From: Leishmania martiniquensis
Taxonomy: Eukaryota > Euglenozoa > Kinetoplastea > Trypanosomatida > Trypanosomatidae
NCBI RefSeq assembly: GCF_017916325.1
Contig: NC_090154.1
Location: 437,001-501,000, forward strand
Reading direction: 5' to 3'
Length of the DNA: 64,000 bases
Shown here: piece by piece, positions 30,401 through 39,427 of the stretch
Layout: every line of letters starts with the position of its first letter
Numbering within the stretch: the first letter of the stretch is position 1
Position numbers and translations under genes: made by a program
The notes under the pieces: generated by a model
Databases searched by the model: none
What the model saw: the letters and a program-made list of their open reading frames with translations, nothing else
Told to the model about the DNA's origin: nothing

Positions 30401-33400
30401 GCTGTGACGCGGCGACAGCAGCGAAAAACAAGCACACCGCACGCCGCCCGACCGACGTTGTGGGAAGCGAGCCGCTTTTCACGACGCCAATGGGCTTCAC
30501 CGTGTTGCAGCTGGCGGCCACGCTCGGCCTCCCAGACGTTGTCGCGTTCCTCGTGAAGACTTACAAGCTGGACCCCTTGTACGCACCGGCCCAAAGCATG
30601 TACATCGGTGGTGCTCCATCAGCAGCGCCACCGCCGCCCGCCCGCCACTCCAGCGCGGGCGGACAAGCTGAGGAGGAAGCGGCGCGGGTACGCGAAGTCG
30701 TGGCGCACACTGTGCGTGCCCTTGTGGTGGAAACGGCCGCTTTGGGTGCAGACTGTGGCGACTACGGCAGCGCGAATCGAAGCACAGATCCGATGGCGGG
30801 CGGCCGGGCGTGGTTTTGCTGGACTCCTTACCGCCTCGCCGTGCACACCGGTAATACGCACACTGTTGAGAGTCTCCTGCTGGCGGGCAGCGCCGTAATC
30901 TCCGCCGCAGGCGCGGTCGCCAAGACTGCACTCCGAGACGTGTGTGGCGGCGGCACCCCGAACAGTGTTTTGCGCTCGGTCAAGTGCGTTGAGGACAGCG
31001 CCGGAGCGACGGGCACGACGGCAACCCTCCCCGCATCTGTTCTTGTTGACTACAAGGAGCCGGTGTGGCTGGATCCGTACCAGCGGACAGCGCTGCAGGA
31101 GCGCATTGTCGTAGCCACGACGTGTGGCACCGCTCCCTCGAGCAGCCACGCGCCTGCAGCCTCTCGCGCCTTCACCGCCTCGGCTGGCGCATCTTCATCC
31201 AGCGCCGCAACAGTGATCACTCCTACGCTGTCCGAGACACTAGCGATGGTGCACCTACTGCTGCAGCACGGTGCTCAGCCGAACGGGCTCTTCGACCGCA
31301 CCGGCAGCGATGCCTGGCTGCTAGCCGTGGCCAGCAGCGGGGCCGCTGGTCTGCCCATCACGCACAACAGCAACGCAGCCAGGTGCAAGGGCGCCGACGT
31401 GGGCATGAACACGCTGCACAGGGCCGACTCTCAACACACCTTCGCCCACCTCAGCTCGTCAGAGACCTCGTCTTCGACGGCGACGTCATTAGTGTCGATT
31501 TGGGCGGGCTCTAGCGAGGCGGCTGCGCAGCGGTGCGTTGAGTTGCTCCTACGCTACCGCGCTCCGCTGCTGGAGCATGCATCGGGATCGCGGGACCCTT
31601 CCGGCACTCGCCTCGTCGGAGCGCAAAAGAGCGCTGAAAGCCCGAGCTTCAACGAGCAGCTTCTGCACCACCCGCACCACCTCTTGAACCAATGGCGGCG
31701 TCTGCCCTGCATGCGGCTTGCATCTACCAGTATAGTTGCAGCCAGGTCCGGGCGAACAAGGCGGGTCGCAGGCACTGCTGTCGATAGGGACGACGGCAAC
31801 GGCGGCGACGAAGGTTGCGAGGCTGCAGGCGACAAGAGCAGCGGTGCCGCGGGCCACGGCAACTCGGTGTTCGAGGAAGCGGATGCCCTGTGTAGGCGGT
31901 ATGAAGCGCAGGAGCCACTCTTGAATGCGAGTGCGTGCGGTGATGATGCCAAGTCGCTCTCCCCTCCAGCGCACGCATCGACGTTCGGATGGCCGGGGCC
32001 CTTCGCCGCGGTCGAGGGAGCGGCCGCCGAGCCACGTGGTGCCGCCAGAGGAAGAGCGGTGAAACTGAATAGCACGTTGCTAGCGAGTCGACACGCGTCG
32101 GAGGCGGACAGTCTCGCAGAAAAGGGGCCTGCGTCGTCGCCGTTGACGCCGTCCGCGTCGGCCGCATCACTCAAGACGCAACTCATAGCGGCGCTGCGAC
32201 TCTGCTACCGTGTTGTTCTCCTCTACACATGTGTGGAGCACGCACCGCTGCAGCTTCTCCAACTCGTGCGTGCCTTTGGTACTGCAGTCATTCCGTTAAG
32301 TGCACGGCATCCTCTGAGCGGGGACAGCGTTGTTACACGACTGCTGCGGAAGACGCACGCTCGATTGCTTGCTGGGGCGCGCGGAGACGGCGGTGGCAGT
32401 AGCGACAGCAGCAGCCTTCCCCAGGGGCCGCTCAGAAGAGATGGTGTGCCGATGAGTGTCCTGAGTGAGCCGCCGTGCACCAGCGACCCGGCCGCCGATC
32501 CCGAGACGCGTGTCTTAGTCGACACATGCGTAGCGCTTGTGCACATGCTCCGCGACACGCTAGACCGCCCGAGGGCGGCATCTTCAGCGCCACCGTCGCA
32601 AGCGGCATCAGTCGCAGCGGCGGCTGCCGGAAATGTCTTGCGCTCGGTGCTCTTCCAGCCCTCGTATGACGGCGAGACCGCGCTCTCCTTTGCTGCGCGC
32701 ATTGCTCAAGCGCCGCTCATCGCCGTCCTGGTTCAGAGCGGCGCAGCGGCATCTCCGGCCTCCCACAATCACAAACGCGGCGGGCATGAAGTGTGGCCCC
32801 ACTCGCACAGGGCACGCAGCATACCTCGACGAGACGACGGCACTGAGGCAAGGGCTCAGGATGGCGTTGGCGAGTGTAACGTCTCCGGATTACCCGTCTC
32901 TTCTAACTATTCCCTGCACACGAATCTGTCAGACGTCGTCGTACGCGCGCTCCTCGCCACCCGCGTTTACTACTCGGCGCATGAAATCGGCACGCTGCGC
33001 GTTTTACTCGCGCATATGCCCAGCGAGTCCGCTCGGCAGGCCTTTCTGAGGAGAGTGTACCCAAACGTTCATCCCCTGCCGGCGCTGCAGTTGGCGATGG
33101 ATAATGTCGGCATCGCTTCTGTGTTTCTGACGACCCCTGACTGCATGAATGCGCTCTGGGCCAATCTACTCTACGCGCACTTCACGCGCCAGCTGGACAC
33201 CGCTGTGCGGGCGACGGCGAAGGCGTGGAACGCGCTACTGCGCGTTGTGCTTCCGGGGGCACCGGCAGTACCCATTTACCTTGTCATGCGCGCTGCCGTC
33301 CATGAGAAGGGCAGCACCGAGGCGCTGAACGTGTCGCGGAATAGCGTGAGTGCACGGAGTTCGCAGGCTGGGCTGCCACCGCCCCCGCAGCAGTCTCTCG

Positions 33401-36400
33401 CCAGCCCCGTGAGATCGCTGAGCACGGCGAAGAAGCGGTCCAAGGCGCCCCCTGAGCGATCGGAGATGTCGAACTGGTCTCACATTGTACGCCGCACGAA
33501 CCTCTTTCTGCAGCTCATGTCTATGTCTGTCGCCGAGACGCTCATGAGCAAAAGTGGCCAGCCGCTGCTGAGCGCTGCAGCGGCCACAGCCACTCTCTCC
33601 CCCACCGCCACGAAAGTGTCTGGTGGCGGGCAGCACAACACAGCCACGCCGTCGTCGGTGCACGAGATGAAGAGGGTGGGAAGCTTTACATCGTTCACGG
33701 ATGGTGACCAGTCCCCATCGCATGGGCTGTCAGGCACGCTGCTGTGGGACACCATCGAGCTTGCCGTGCGCTACGACGACAAGGACGTGTTACGGCATCT
33801 ATTGCAGCTTTGCTTGCCAGAAGTTGTGCTGACGTACATCAACAGCATCCAGCAGCAGCAGCAGGCGCTGGCGTCGACGGGCACACTTGGAGGAGCATTC
33901 GCACCTTTCAGCGTGAGTACGCGTGCAATGGAAGCGGCTTCGGCGGCGATCCTAGGCAGCTACCCCTCCTTCGCGAGTGTGAGCACCACGTCGCAGGCGA
34001 CCCTTGTCCTCGAGCGACTGCAGCGTCTCCTGTGGCGGGAGGCGCTGCAAGAGCGTCACCTAGACCTGCTCGCCGTCGCCGCGGGTAGTGTCGCAACGTT
34101 GCGATTCTTGTACATGTCCTCGCCCCCTGAGGTGCGCTCGCAGATGACCCCCATGCGGTATGACCGCATAGATCTGAAGAGCGGGATGCCAGAGGGTGTG
34201 TCGCCCGCGCCGGACACCGTGGCCCCTGCCGCTGCGTCGGCGGAGGAGCTGATGGAGGCTTTGCAGGAGGAGGCACAGTCGAACCCTGAGCGAGGCACAG
34301 CGCTGTCCGAGTGTTGCAGCAGCGGCACCAGTGGCATCACGTTGCCATCAATGGTCTCGGTTATACCGTCAAAGGTGGAAACGGATGCGATGGCCTTGTA
34401 CAAGCCTACGAAGAACCCGTTCTCTTCTGGCAACGCATCCACGGTGCTTTCAGTGGACGGCAGGGCTCGGTCGTCTGATGCAGCACCCTCAACGCCGGCC
34501 TCGCCAGCTTCTCCAATGCCGGAGAGGGCATCGCCTAGCATCGTTGTGGGCACGCTGGAGGTGCCTGACGAGCGAAGCAGTGCATTTCCACGCTCAGGCG
34601 CACCACAACTGCAGCCCTTCAAGACGGGCAAGTATAAGGAGGAGGACGAAGAGGAGAGTGTCGCCACCGTCACGGATGCGGAGCTGCGCTTCATGGAAAG
34701 CTGCGTGCAGAACGGACGCTGTCGCCTCGCCGCAGTCGAGGAGCGGCGCCGGCGGGTGACAGCGGTGACATGGGGCCTGGGGGCCACTGCCTGCGCAGTG
34801 AAGCTGCCAGGGGCGGCATCCGACCCGGGGGCCGTGCCGCCCACCACGCCAGGGACGCCGCCACAGCGCACACCAACACCACCAGCTCTGCCGCAGCAGC
34901 CCGCACCGAACCGCGCAACGACTGCGCGGCGCGCCGGGCGACAACTTCGCATCGGGAGGAAGGGTGATGTCGGCGATGGCTACCCGGCTAACGATAGCTG
35001 TGTTGCGATCGCCGACGCGAACACGACTGCTGCGCGGCAGGCGGTGCGGCGAAGAGGGCCAGCGAAGATCTCACTACCCATCACGACGTCGGCGTCGGTC
35101 AAGGAAGGTGGTGGGAAGTCACCGCGCACGCCAACGCTGCCGCCGGCGGTGGAGCCAGAACGAATCTACCTCATGTACCTCCAGCTCGATTGGGTGTTAC
35201 ATTCGACTCGCCTGCTTCGCTCGCCTCGCCCCTCGAGCGCCACGCTGGAAACAATTCTGTTCCTACTGGACCAGCGGGCAGCTCTCTCGGTGCCAGTGCT
35301 AGACCTCTTCCTGGCCGGCAGCGCGCCGCCGCCGCGGCAGCAGCAGCAGCAGCACACCGGCAGCGCGGATACACGGCTGGAGTTCGCCCTCAGCCTCCGC
35401 TACCGGACCCGGGAGCATGGAGACACGCTGCTCCACCTGCTTGTCATTCACGACCAGTGCCAGCTAGCGGAGTACTATCTCGAATACTGCTACCTTTGGT
35501 TTGTGTCCAACGCGCTTGATCCAGAGCCGGTGAGCGGGCGGCCGGGCCGCTTCCCAATCGATGAGCCTGCCGTGTTGTCCGCATACAACTCTAGCGGAGA
35601 CAGCCACGACGGCATCGCTGGTTCCCGCTTTGGTTGCAAAGATGGTTACACCAGTTGTGAGGAGCAGAAGCGACGCACGTATGCGATCCAGCAGCGGCAG
35701 CCTCACTCGCGCCGCCTCTCCTCCTCCTCCTCGAGGCTCGCCGAGGCCCTGCCGCGCGAGTTCCTGCGGTGCATGCTTCGAGTCAACGCTCACGGGCTGG
35801 CCGCTTTCGACTACGCGCACACCCCAGCGATGCTGCAGCTCCTCGAGTGGTACGGCTGCGTGCCGCCGACATACCGGCCGAACCCGCGCGCCTTTCGCCG
35901 CGCAGTCTTTCACGAGCGTAGCAACGGCGGGGGGAGCGGCAGCCTGTGGGAGGCATTTACGCTCGAGGGCAGCAGAGGTGGTGACGACGGCGAGGAAGTG
36001 GTGGACCCGTCGGCGTCCACGAACGGGCGGACGTCCAAGACGGCGCCGCGCAGGGGGGAGGTGCTACACTTCTTCCCTGTACCGCGCCTAATCTTGGCGA
36101 CCGACAACTTTGTGGCTCTGATGGACCGCACGGGCACGGAGTTGGCTTCCACAGTCGGCATCGTGGCGACTACCCTAGCGCGCGCCGCTCCCTCGGGCAC
36201 GACAGATGGACTCAGCCGTCATCTCCGCGCTGCCTCGGACGAGAGTGTCGCTGAGGATGGCATGCTTGTGCCAGCTCGCGCGCGACAGCAGAAGCTGAAC
36301 GATCGTCACGTCGCCGCCATGATCAGCGCGGAGCAACGGCAGTTGCAGGTGAGTCGACAGCGCCGCCAGCAACAGGAGCGTGTCAAGGCACTTCTGTTTG

Positions 36401-38571
36401 AACAGGTCGCCGTTCAGTCTCAAGCGATAGGTATCAGCGACAGCGGTGAAGCAAATAAGTTTGTGAAGAGTGGCGCGCTGCCATATCTGAGGCGGGCTGT
36501 GACAGCTCAGCGGCGCCAGCAGTGGGAGGTGCAGCGGCACCCGCCATGCAACGAGATGACGCTGTTGCGCAGCGCCCTTGAGGCACAGCGACTGTCCACC
36601 TCTGCCTTCCCCAAGACACCGGTGCGGGGCCGACTGAAGCAGCGAAAAGATGGCGGCAACGGTGGCTGCGGCGTTAGTGCGGCCGGTGTGCTTCCCATCC
36701 TTCTGAGTGAAGAGGTCAGCTTGCTACACCTCGGCCTGTGCTCCTTCGAGGATGAGCTCGTTCGCCTCTATGGCGAGCTCCAAACGGTATCCGCGCCCGT
36801 CGCGTCAGCTGGAGATGATGACATCAGCAGTAATACCAGCACCTGTCGCACAGGCGACGTGGAAGCTGGTGCTTGCCGCAACGGTGACGAATTTTCCCTG
36901 AGCGCCTATAGCCGTCTTCTACTGCCGCCGTCGGTCACTGTCAAGCCTGAAGCGCAGCAGCAGCAGGGCCGCGGGGAGGGAGAAACGCGCACCGAGTGTA
37001 TGCTGGGAGGTGCCCCACGGGACATGGACCGCTCAGGGAGTGCACCAGCGTCGAAGGCGAGCCGCACTACCGGTATGCTGCTGCCCCGCATCCCGGGCCA
37101 AAGCGGGCCAATGGGCGGCGCATGGCCCCCGGCGCAGCAGAGCCCTCGGATCTCCTCCGCCCCGGCCGCCAACGTCGCTGTGGCGACCTCAGAAGACAGC
37201 AGGCCGCCCGAGTGGGCTAGCGCACCGCCTCGACTGTCGCAGTTGGACGTCATGTTCCTCCTCGAGTGTCAGCAATTTGTTGTGTACCCTCTCTCGCTAC
37301 CCAGCAGCTACAGTGCCGCGGGTGTCGATGATGTCACTCGCGAGGACGACATCGGCTCAAGCAGCCGAGCGGTAGGAGACGATGAGCACAGAGTCAGCCT
37401 TGACAGCGCCGGTCGCACCCACCGAAGGGACAAGAAGAGTGCCGTGCCGCCTCTCAAGTCTCCTGCGAAAGAGGCTGCCAGCTTCGGCGATCTGCCAGCG
37501 GTGATCCAGCGCTGCACCGGCGGTGGTATCGACACGAAACGGCAACGTTCGAAGACTGCGAGCAGTGGTGCGGTGATGCAGGGCGCGTCCTCTTCCGCGT
37601 CGACAGCGTGCCACACGGCCGCTCGCTCTCCTGTCCCTCCACGTCGACCCTCTGTGCCTCGCGAGAGGGGAGGCAGCGCGCACGATGCTCCACCGGGCGA
37701 CTTGCCGCTGCTGCGCTCTCTCCTGGCACGCAAGGCCGCGGACGATCAGTTGTCAGAGATGATCGACGTCTCAGCGCACCGGTACGAGGCAGCGTTGCTG
37801 GTGTCTCTCACTCCCATGCTACTCTCTGGTCTCGACGGTGGTGGTGCTCGGGTGTCTGCAGCCGCAACGATGAGGGACCTGGCAGGGCGACTCATGGATA
37901 CGCGCTGGAAGCAGTTCAGCAGCTGTCCAGTCCTCTCGGGCACTAAAACAGGCGCCGCGGTCACTGCGACAGAAGCAGTCGTGGTGCTGAATGTACCCCC
38001 ATTCGTTCCCGTCGACACGTCGGCACTGCAGTCGCACAGGGCACCGTTTTCGGTTGCCGCGGCAGATGAGCGCCGGTCAGCAACGTCGGTGGAAGCGCCA
38101 GGCTCTGCTGCAGCGCGCGTGCCGACTGTCATGGCGGCGCGACTAGAGGAGTGGGTTGCGCGTCGCTGGCCGCCGCACGAGCAATCGCCGGCCCGCTCGG
38201 AGCGACGCCATGATGGCGGTCGAGCAGACAGCAAGCCCTTGCAGCTGCCACGAACGAGCGCGAAGACTGCCCATAGAAAGGCGAGCGAGGAGAAAAGAAC
38301 GGAGGACAGCAACGATGACGACGAGGCCGCGGTGCTGTCTGTGCTGGATAAAACAAACCCCGTCGGCGGAGTCGCCACAGCGGCTCAGCAAGCCCTCATG
38401 CGCGCGCTTCTGAGGCGCTTTACCGCAGCGACAGGCGCGCAGCTCTCTGAACAGATGGGACTTCTCATCACTCCCAACTACGATGTGGAAGAGACCGGCG
38501 ACACGGCCGCAGCGATGCGTGGGATGGAAGTGAGGGCCGCAGCATCGCCGACGGCTCCAAAAAGGCGCTGA
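21472..38571 (+). CDS. Giant ankyrin-repeat protein, 5699 aa
   Basis: A single 17.1 kb intronless frame. Ankyrin-type helix-turn-helix units are scattered through the protein. Clear ones are near residues ~1825 (TPLCAAVASRQ), ~1878 (TALYAACALGYTEVVQVLLE), ~2012 (TPLHAALLG), ~2126 (TALLLAVRHNNVAVAVRLLK), ~2242 (SPLHLAIAFGSEAAALTLL), ~2350 (TPLHLACEQGQLNVIRTLL), ~2390, ~2433 (TALHLAASRG), ~2488, ~3007 (TVLQLAATLGLPDVVAFLV), ~3733 (TALSFAA) and ~4651 (DTLLHLL). A degenerate unit lies near residue 525. Between them are long Ser/Ala/Gly/Gln-rich inserts, probably disordered. No kinase, ubiquitin-ligase, channel or transmembrane region was seen. Ankyrin repeats mediate protein binding, so a large scaffold is likely, but partners and location are unknown. 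The ATG at 21472 is the first start in this frame. Codon use looks uniform along its length. Confidence 0.9.
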   Translation: MDTSTAAEPTAALRKLLTGRCAPQQPLNAVLQAEAAAYLLHERVAEEAAELSRRDLQPFAMRGEQPPVPPELLIELEDGERVGYPPSMAVPPNGAAATAAAAAGSSAAQPEKLNLCACTTAAFDAWLRAVVQSIPAPAESATAGKHGDRRRPGSSGGRGESRSPTRVSREEALYTALELLEAAVCLLQRRAVLCSDQDRLLHAYYDALEEDIRQYAEAMSASAAAQDTTHCTASTQLLPPEQHKFSPYHYHLRMYKRSAPLQHYTEEQSKLQSRLQKLCYVLLKLEEVEGVSSSIVGEGHGSALLIRLQHQNTGDLGSGGNKVGPMAGPEAEEDSIHAGSNIDSRCALALACGRACVDGESGAAVREPTLQSSRRLAAMGRRVRRLRRRLRLPLAASEVASRLRNELLLSFSARVLALREPAPFTSGTYVPAAAVTAASSSSQVSEDAVLQEQISYSMSAFVEWYVQRVMDPLAISQLLSIVPRDCVVTTTCRLVYACEAHASLRSSRALPDLGPVLLCAVAEGRADAVSQLLLSSSVSYGSALSHPIDSQTCFLSGLLGGQLDVLTRLVEQQSWHVNALHVLLFMSAPWSTASAPTAPMVSRGCDVYQRALVGRMQAFLSVAERAFTACSPALADAPTLSSGRDAACSPNLSSITGSGDFEAGEAALGALRAARLLCTNTEGDKLLATLGRLLGSDSSSAATPTARGGRMHRKKDVTIDAGGRHENTDSTGALAFETVSLLPASRVAAAAPPVFLNGALSHLRLFLAARSATLQYERRQQDLQWARLLDSDTSSTAAVGGDCPAVVSAAHGEVSSSPPLEAPFSFAHVLHQHQLDTLTAAALCPLRCQMCPAFTTPQLQRVDSWSYGPLQPTIAIAASLNTVGDTSSERGAKQSCEQLVSHTEQERAVNGVREYDRCRNEHLRGRLHSGLSRLPPRRQPIRALLMRSDTAIDSGAKSWYTHTAVGQAAVAEEREHYESSSRRGRLINGRGSRPRWLVSPWQSCSVTGVLQSSLPFRYSLSLPLEDVRRVAQDAKQWRAVCNLYGSAATGMEDKSVPDHVGGGGYDDYQHRRPSGEGSAAVDATNPHAYPTSPPPSMPNIYYEVQMSVEYLLALYATDPRGAAPPDIGADALARSASNVLSEDAAHRLCKNCVVVGLCDSITAAQANGCPQGPSEPYVVTHLGHKLCAGDVVEDIEGGRSGGQSIGDERSTWSAGVSVSVIAHEEATEPSSASAATGDGAAQADVLYLGLWWHEQNSVRAIKAMPSALHSGDQGSANASESTAEAYLRLELPRCSPPAPVMEARAAAAHDVGRRRVAAAHGDAAYAIASSTAAAAARASANVWIPTITRACRDDVARAVATARQQQQQAETAQVTATEEAGAQAKRRPGGATDPPSPSPSSSLLSRVCSQVAATLVLGLLFSPSKGSLRLRLNNYADFEEMTLGLPLGNLDDATAARTTSASPALPPLLYPAATLSLNESGWRSWCCHQAHKWVKLQRQATQQGALTPGELAGKRAQADHSAPLSPTPSLSSSLSVSNAVVRFCFDVSGLLFGPPAPHQQGQTTPANATVSTREVAHKSQKKHQQRPAREPIDARASQSLAPSSLISQPIALLDSSVKFNQMLSVLTDVSLLAATKDSSGKIQQQQQLYHLGNSDGTAVEEEEDEFASASAIVSRGTATLAHPTVLLATSRGRRSRAAVLLVQRLLNTPGGGAAITTSADSSAAPSNSDCGDIFYPPVRIYRHSCHCPPRELYPLPTSSSDADAGDDAEVRSRRTQQQRRRRRGNRRIGLGRAGTGSSVSPGDVPSLLFVNVYWHDIIPENARLTPLCAAVASRQRAMAYAIATHPLTRFCDLSDEEVRAGDAHVWQQQQQQLQQRRTALYAACALGYTEVVQVLLERIPVEELLSYFGLVIESEARAALQRCYAKTNAAFLQRYPLGSQATEASSRPGADRVDSYSIKNNNGTTERGTAAFRNASAATAASASAVPYMTNGKQRALLDVSAIYSSSQSRYTPLHAALLGVVLENGEEDNEGLNEGDDVDVDVGTEEACMSSLNARLSKQTACVTVLLNCLYDLLCVAPASNAPAPKPQGGQAAVPAAEAQAQRMTLTGRELLVDALNLQSRAGETALLLAVRHNNVAVAVRLLKLGAQPACMDRVTRLLSLELACANRCTPIAEALLQPQNAGGVTDSTASTSVYAMSPVLLNHAGIATALCWCAINNMPSIMQRLLECDGIDVESGFEGSSPLHLAIAFGSEAAALTLLNGTQPRKTATASARKGRSVRAEEAEASLASGATAASNAKKEAAALRGMSGGVGRQGAAAPAASAAQPTGTASVGKSQKKPFMDVNIRHERTHCTPLHLACEQGQLNVIRTLLQSWHAQLNLTAAYTNYTPLLTAVANGREEAALRVLEYSKDQLRRGRAVLDLCAVDQNGDTALHLAASRGLALALEYMLVQFSEEEVTLLATLHPSLCASHAYQKATCIVPLHATNKKGKTALLAAVQHDQAETAELLVSVFIDSAEGQKTGDAPVHSGGESASQPPNSPTEAGAASPSASEAAIVSASSSLVSAPSLFGGPLIDGTCMALHQAHRRHLNSVVQLMLSAPPGLFPCTAAFLKSAQARKRQQVDTQHPAALSIGESSNRGAHAAFAVDERGDQLAEKKLNNDASQCSSAVAEDRGSFVRLLLTRAAGPTISPNDALRVLLRGFTLPELCVYLREVAAESAALGVQRGTAMAYAELLIGYLQEHAGSVVAPTRAVLFCREVLRCLQQWMLSEASAARERLAASRRHGTAPGEVDDLTYTQLLPDMEKSDKQGRKQHHPSDLAEAPMAWLYRMLLVPTAAGGGGACNEAERLRLSSPESAAEESERYRNALEATLRRKTLSLEVARMIRLHGRSNGGARAIEEIKNILQAYMKTKANARSQLARRTTGVAVEAAAESSTIMSVSSYPLSSALVQSVNPKSTRDGVEEVATSDRNGAVSCDAATAAKNKHTARRPTDVVGSEPLFTTPMGFTVLQLAATLGLPDVVAFLVKTYKLDPLYAPAQSMYIGGAPSAAPPPPARHSSAGGQAEEEAARVREVVAHTVRALVVETAALGADCGDYGSANRSTDPMAGGRAWFCWTPYRLAVHTGNTHTVESLLLAGSAVISAAGAVAKTALRDVCGGGTPNSVLRSVKCVEDSAGATGTTATLPASVLVDYKEPVWLDPYQRTALQERIVVATTCGTAPSSSHAPAASRAFTASAGASSSSAATVITPTLSETLAMVHLLLQHGAQPNGLFDRTGSDAWLLAVASSGAAGLPITHNSNAARCKGADVGMNTLHRADSQHTFAHLSSSETSSSTATSLVSIWAGSSEAAAQRCVELLLRYRAPLLEHASGSRDPSGTRLVGAQKSAESPSFNEQLLHHPHHLLNQWRRLPCMRLASTSIVAARSGRTRRVAGTAVDRDDGNGGDEGCEAAGDKSSGAAGHGNSVFEEADALCRRYEAQEPLLNASACGDDAKSLSPPAHASTFGWPGPFAAVEGAAAEPRGAARGRAVKLNSTLLASRHASEADSLAEKGPASSPLTPSASAASLKTQLIAALRLCYRVVLLYTCVEHAPLQLLQLVRAFGTAVIPLSARHPLSGDSVVTRLLRKTHARLLAGARGDGGGSSDSSSLPQGPLRRDGVPMSVLSEPPCTSDPAADPETRVLVDTCVALVHMLRDTLDRPRAASSAPPSQAASVAAAAAGNVLRSVLFQPSYDGETALSFAARIAQAPLIAVLVQSGAAASPASHNHKRGGHEVWPHSHRARSIPRRDDGTEARAQDGVGECNVSGLPVSSNYSLHTNLSDVVVRALLATRVYYSAHEIGTLRVLLAHMPSESARQAFLRRVYPNVHPLPALQLAMDNVGIASVFLTTPDCMNALWANLLYAHFTRQLDTAVRATAKAWNALLRVVLPGAPAVPIYLVMRAAVHEKGSTEALNVSRNSVSARSSQAGLPPPPQQSLASPVRSLSTAKKRSKAPPERSEMSNWSHIVRRTNLFLQLMSMSVAETLMSKSGQPLLSAAAATATLSPTATKVSGGGQHNTATPSSVHEMKRVGSFTSFTDGDQSPSHGLSGTLLWDTIELAVRYDDKDVLRHLLQLCLPEVVLTYINSIQQQQQALASTGTLGGAFAPFSVSTRAMEAASAAILGSYPSFASVSTTSQATLVLERLQRLLWREALQERHLDLLAVAAGSVATLRFLYMSSPPEVRSQMTPMRYDRIDLKSGMPEGVSPAPDTVAPAAASAEELMEALQEEAQSNPERGTALSECCSSGTSGITLPSMVSVIPSKVETDAMALYKPTKNPFSSGNASTVLSVDGRARSSDAAPSTPASPASPMPERASPSIVVGTLEVPDERSSAFPRSGAPQLQPFKTGKYKEEDEEESVATVTDAELRFMESCVQNGRCRLAAVEERRRRVTAVTWGLGATACAVKLPGAASDPGAVPPTTPGTPPQRTPTPPALPQQPAPNRATTARRAGRQLRIGRKGDVGDGYPANDSCVAIADANTTAARQAVRRRGPAKISLPITTSASVKEGGGKSPRTPTLPPAVEPERIYLMYLQLDWVLHSTRLLRSPRPSSATLETILFLLDQRAALSVPVLDLFLAGSAPPPRQQQQQHTGSADTRLEFALSLRYRTREHGDTLLHLLVIHDQCQLAEYYLEYCYLWFVSNALDPEPVSGRPGRFPIDEPAVLSAYNSSGDSHDGIAGSRFGCKDGYTSCEEQKRRTYAIQQRQPHSRRLSSSSSRLAEALPREFLRCMLRVNAHGLAAFDYAHTPAMLQLLEWYGCVPPTYRPNPRAFRRAVFHERSNGGGSGSLWEAFTLEGSRGGDDGEEVVDPSASTNGRTSKTAPRRGEVLHFFPVPRLILATDNFVALMDRTGTELASTVGIVATTLARAAPSGTTDGLSRHLRAASDESVAEDGMLVPARARQQKLNDRHVAAMISAEQRQLQVSRQRRQQQERVKALLFEQVAVQSQAIGISDSGEANKFVKSGALPYLRRAVTAQRRQQWEVQRHPPCNEMTLLRSALEAQRLSTSAFPKTPVRGRLKQRKDGGNGGCGVSAAGVLPILLSEEVSLLHLGLCSFEDELVRLYGELQTVSAPVASAGDDDISSNTSTCRTGDVEAGACRNGDEFSLSAYSRLLLPPSVTVKPEAQQQQGRGEGETRTECMLGGAPRDMDRSGSAPASKASRTTGMLLPRIPGQSGPMGGAWPPAQQSPRISSAPAANVAVATSEDSRPPEWASAPPRLSQLDVMFLLECQQFVVYPLSLPSSYSAAGVDDVTREDDIGSSSRAVGDDEHRVSLDSAGRTHRRDKKSAVPPLKSPAKEAASFGDLPAVIQRCTGGGIDTKRQRSKTASSGAVMQGASSSASTACHTAARSPVPPRRPSVPRERGGSAHDAPPGDLPLLRSLLARKAADDQLSEMIDVSAHRYEAALLVSLTPMLLSGLDGGGARVSAAATMRDLAGRLMDTRWKQFSSCPVLSGTKTGAAVTATEAVVVLNVPPFVPVDTSALQSHRAPFSVAAADERRSATSVEAPGSAAARVPTVMAARLEEWVARRWPPHEQSPARSERRHDGGRADSKPLQLPRTSAKTAHRKASEEKRTEDSNDDDEAAVLSVLDKTNPVGGVATAAQQALMRALLRRFTAATGAQLSEQMGLLITPNYDVEETGDTAAAMRGMEVRAAASPTAPKRR

Positions 38572-38629
38572 CGGAGGCAACGGAAGAAAAAAAACTCTGC
38601 AAAGGAAAATCAAAAGGCGTCGCAACGCC

Positions 38630-38666
<37 letters not shown>

Positions 38667-39427
38667 GTATGTGTGTATGTGTGACGGAGGTCCACAACGA
38701 CAGGATGCCTCCACAGGTCCGCGCTCGAGTGTGCACCGCGGATGTGTGTGAATGCTCCACGGGTGCTCGCCTTCTGGGCTACCCCTTCCCCCGCAGCGCT
38801 GCTGCTCCACTTCCTGCACCGCCGCCAGCGTCTGCCCTCGCCTCTCACTTCTCTTCTTCGTCTCTCGGCCCGCATTGGCCATCACAGCCGCTCTTCTATC
38901 TCCCCCCTTCCCACTCCTCCTACACTCACACGCACACTTTTACTGTATAGTGCGCAGCCCTCTTCAACGACTGGCGTGTGTATCGATTGCGCTCCTCCCG
39001 TTTGCGCCGGCGCATGTCCGCGTCTGCATCCTAAGCGCCGTCGCACAGCTTCTGCGCGCTCACTGTTGCGGGCTCTTCTTCTGCTCGTCCCTTTCTGCTT
39101 CCTGTCGCACTCTCGTTCCATCACCTCTGCTGCCTCCCCCTCGTCCGCTGGCGTCATCGCCTCTTCCGACTTGTCCTGTTCGAGGGCGAATAGGGACACT
39201 GTTGACTCCTCTGCGAGGCTGCAGGTGTTGCTGCACGACCTCCCCTTCTCCCCTCTCTCCCACCGACCCCTCCCCGCCCCCCCCACACACACACACGCTC
39301 ACACCTCTCCCCCTGAGGCTCACCTGACTGAGCTGCGCTGCCGACAGCTCCATCGCCTCGGGGCCGTCACAGTGCTGCGGCGCAGTCTGCCGCAGACACG
39401 CTCGCCTGCCACTCTCAAGTTCACCGG
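38572..39427 (+). other. Intergenic/UTR region
   Basis: An 856-base gap. It begins with an A-rich patch (38582-38612), then a TG-rich repeat, then C/T-rich sequence. The most likely acceptor for the next gene is AG at 39316-39317 after the tract at 39240-39313, giving a ~110-base 5' UTR. No gene is seen. Confidence 0.65.
38631..38683. repeat. TG/TATG microsatellite
   Basis: A 53-base run of TG with regularly interspersed TA units just downstream of the ankyrin gene stop. Confidence 0.85.
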
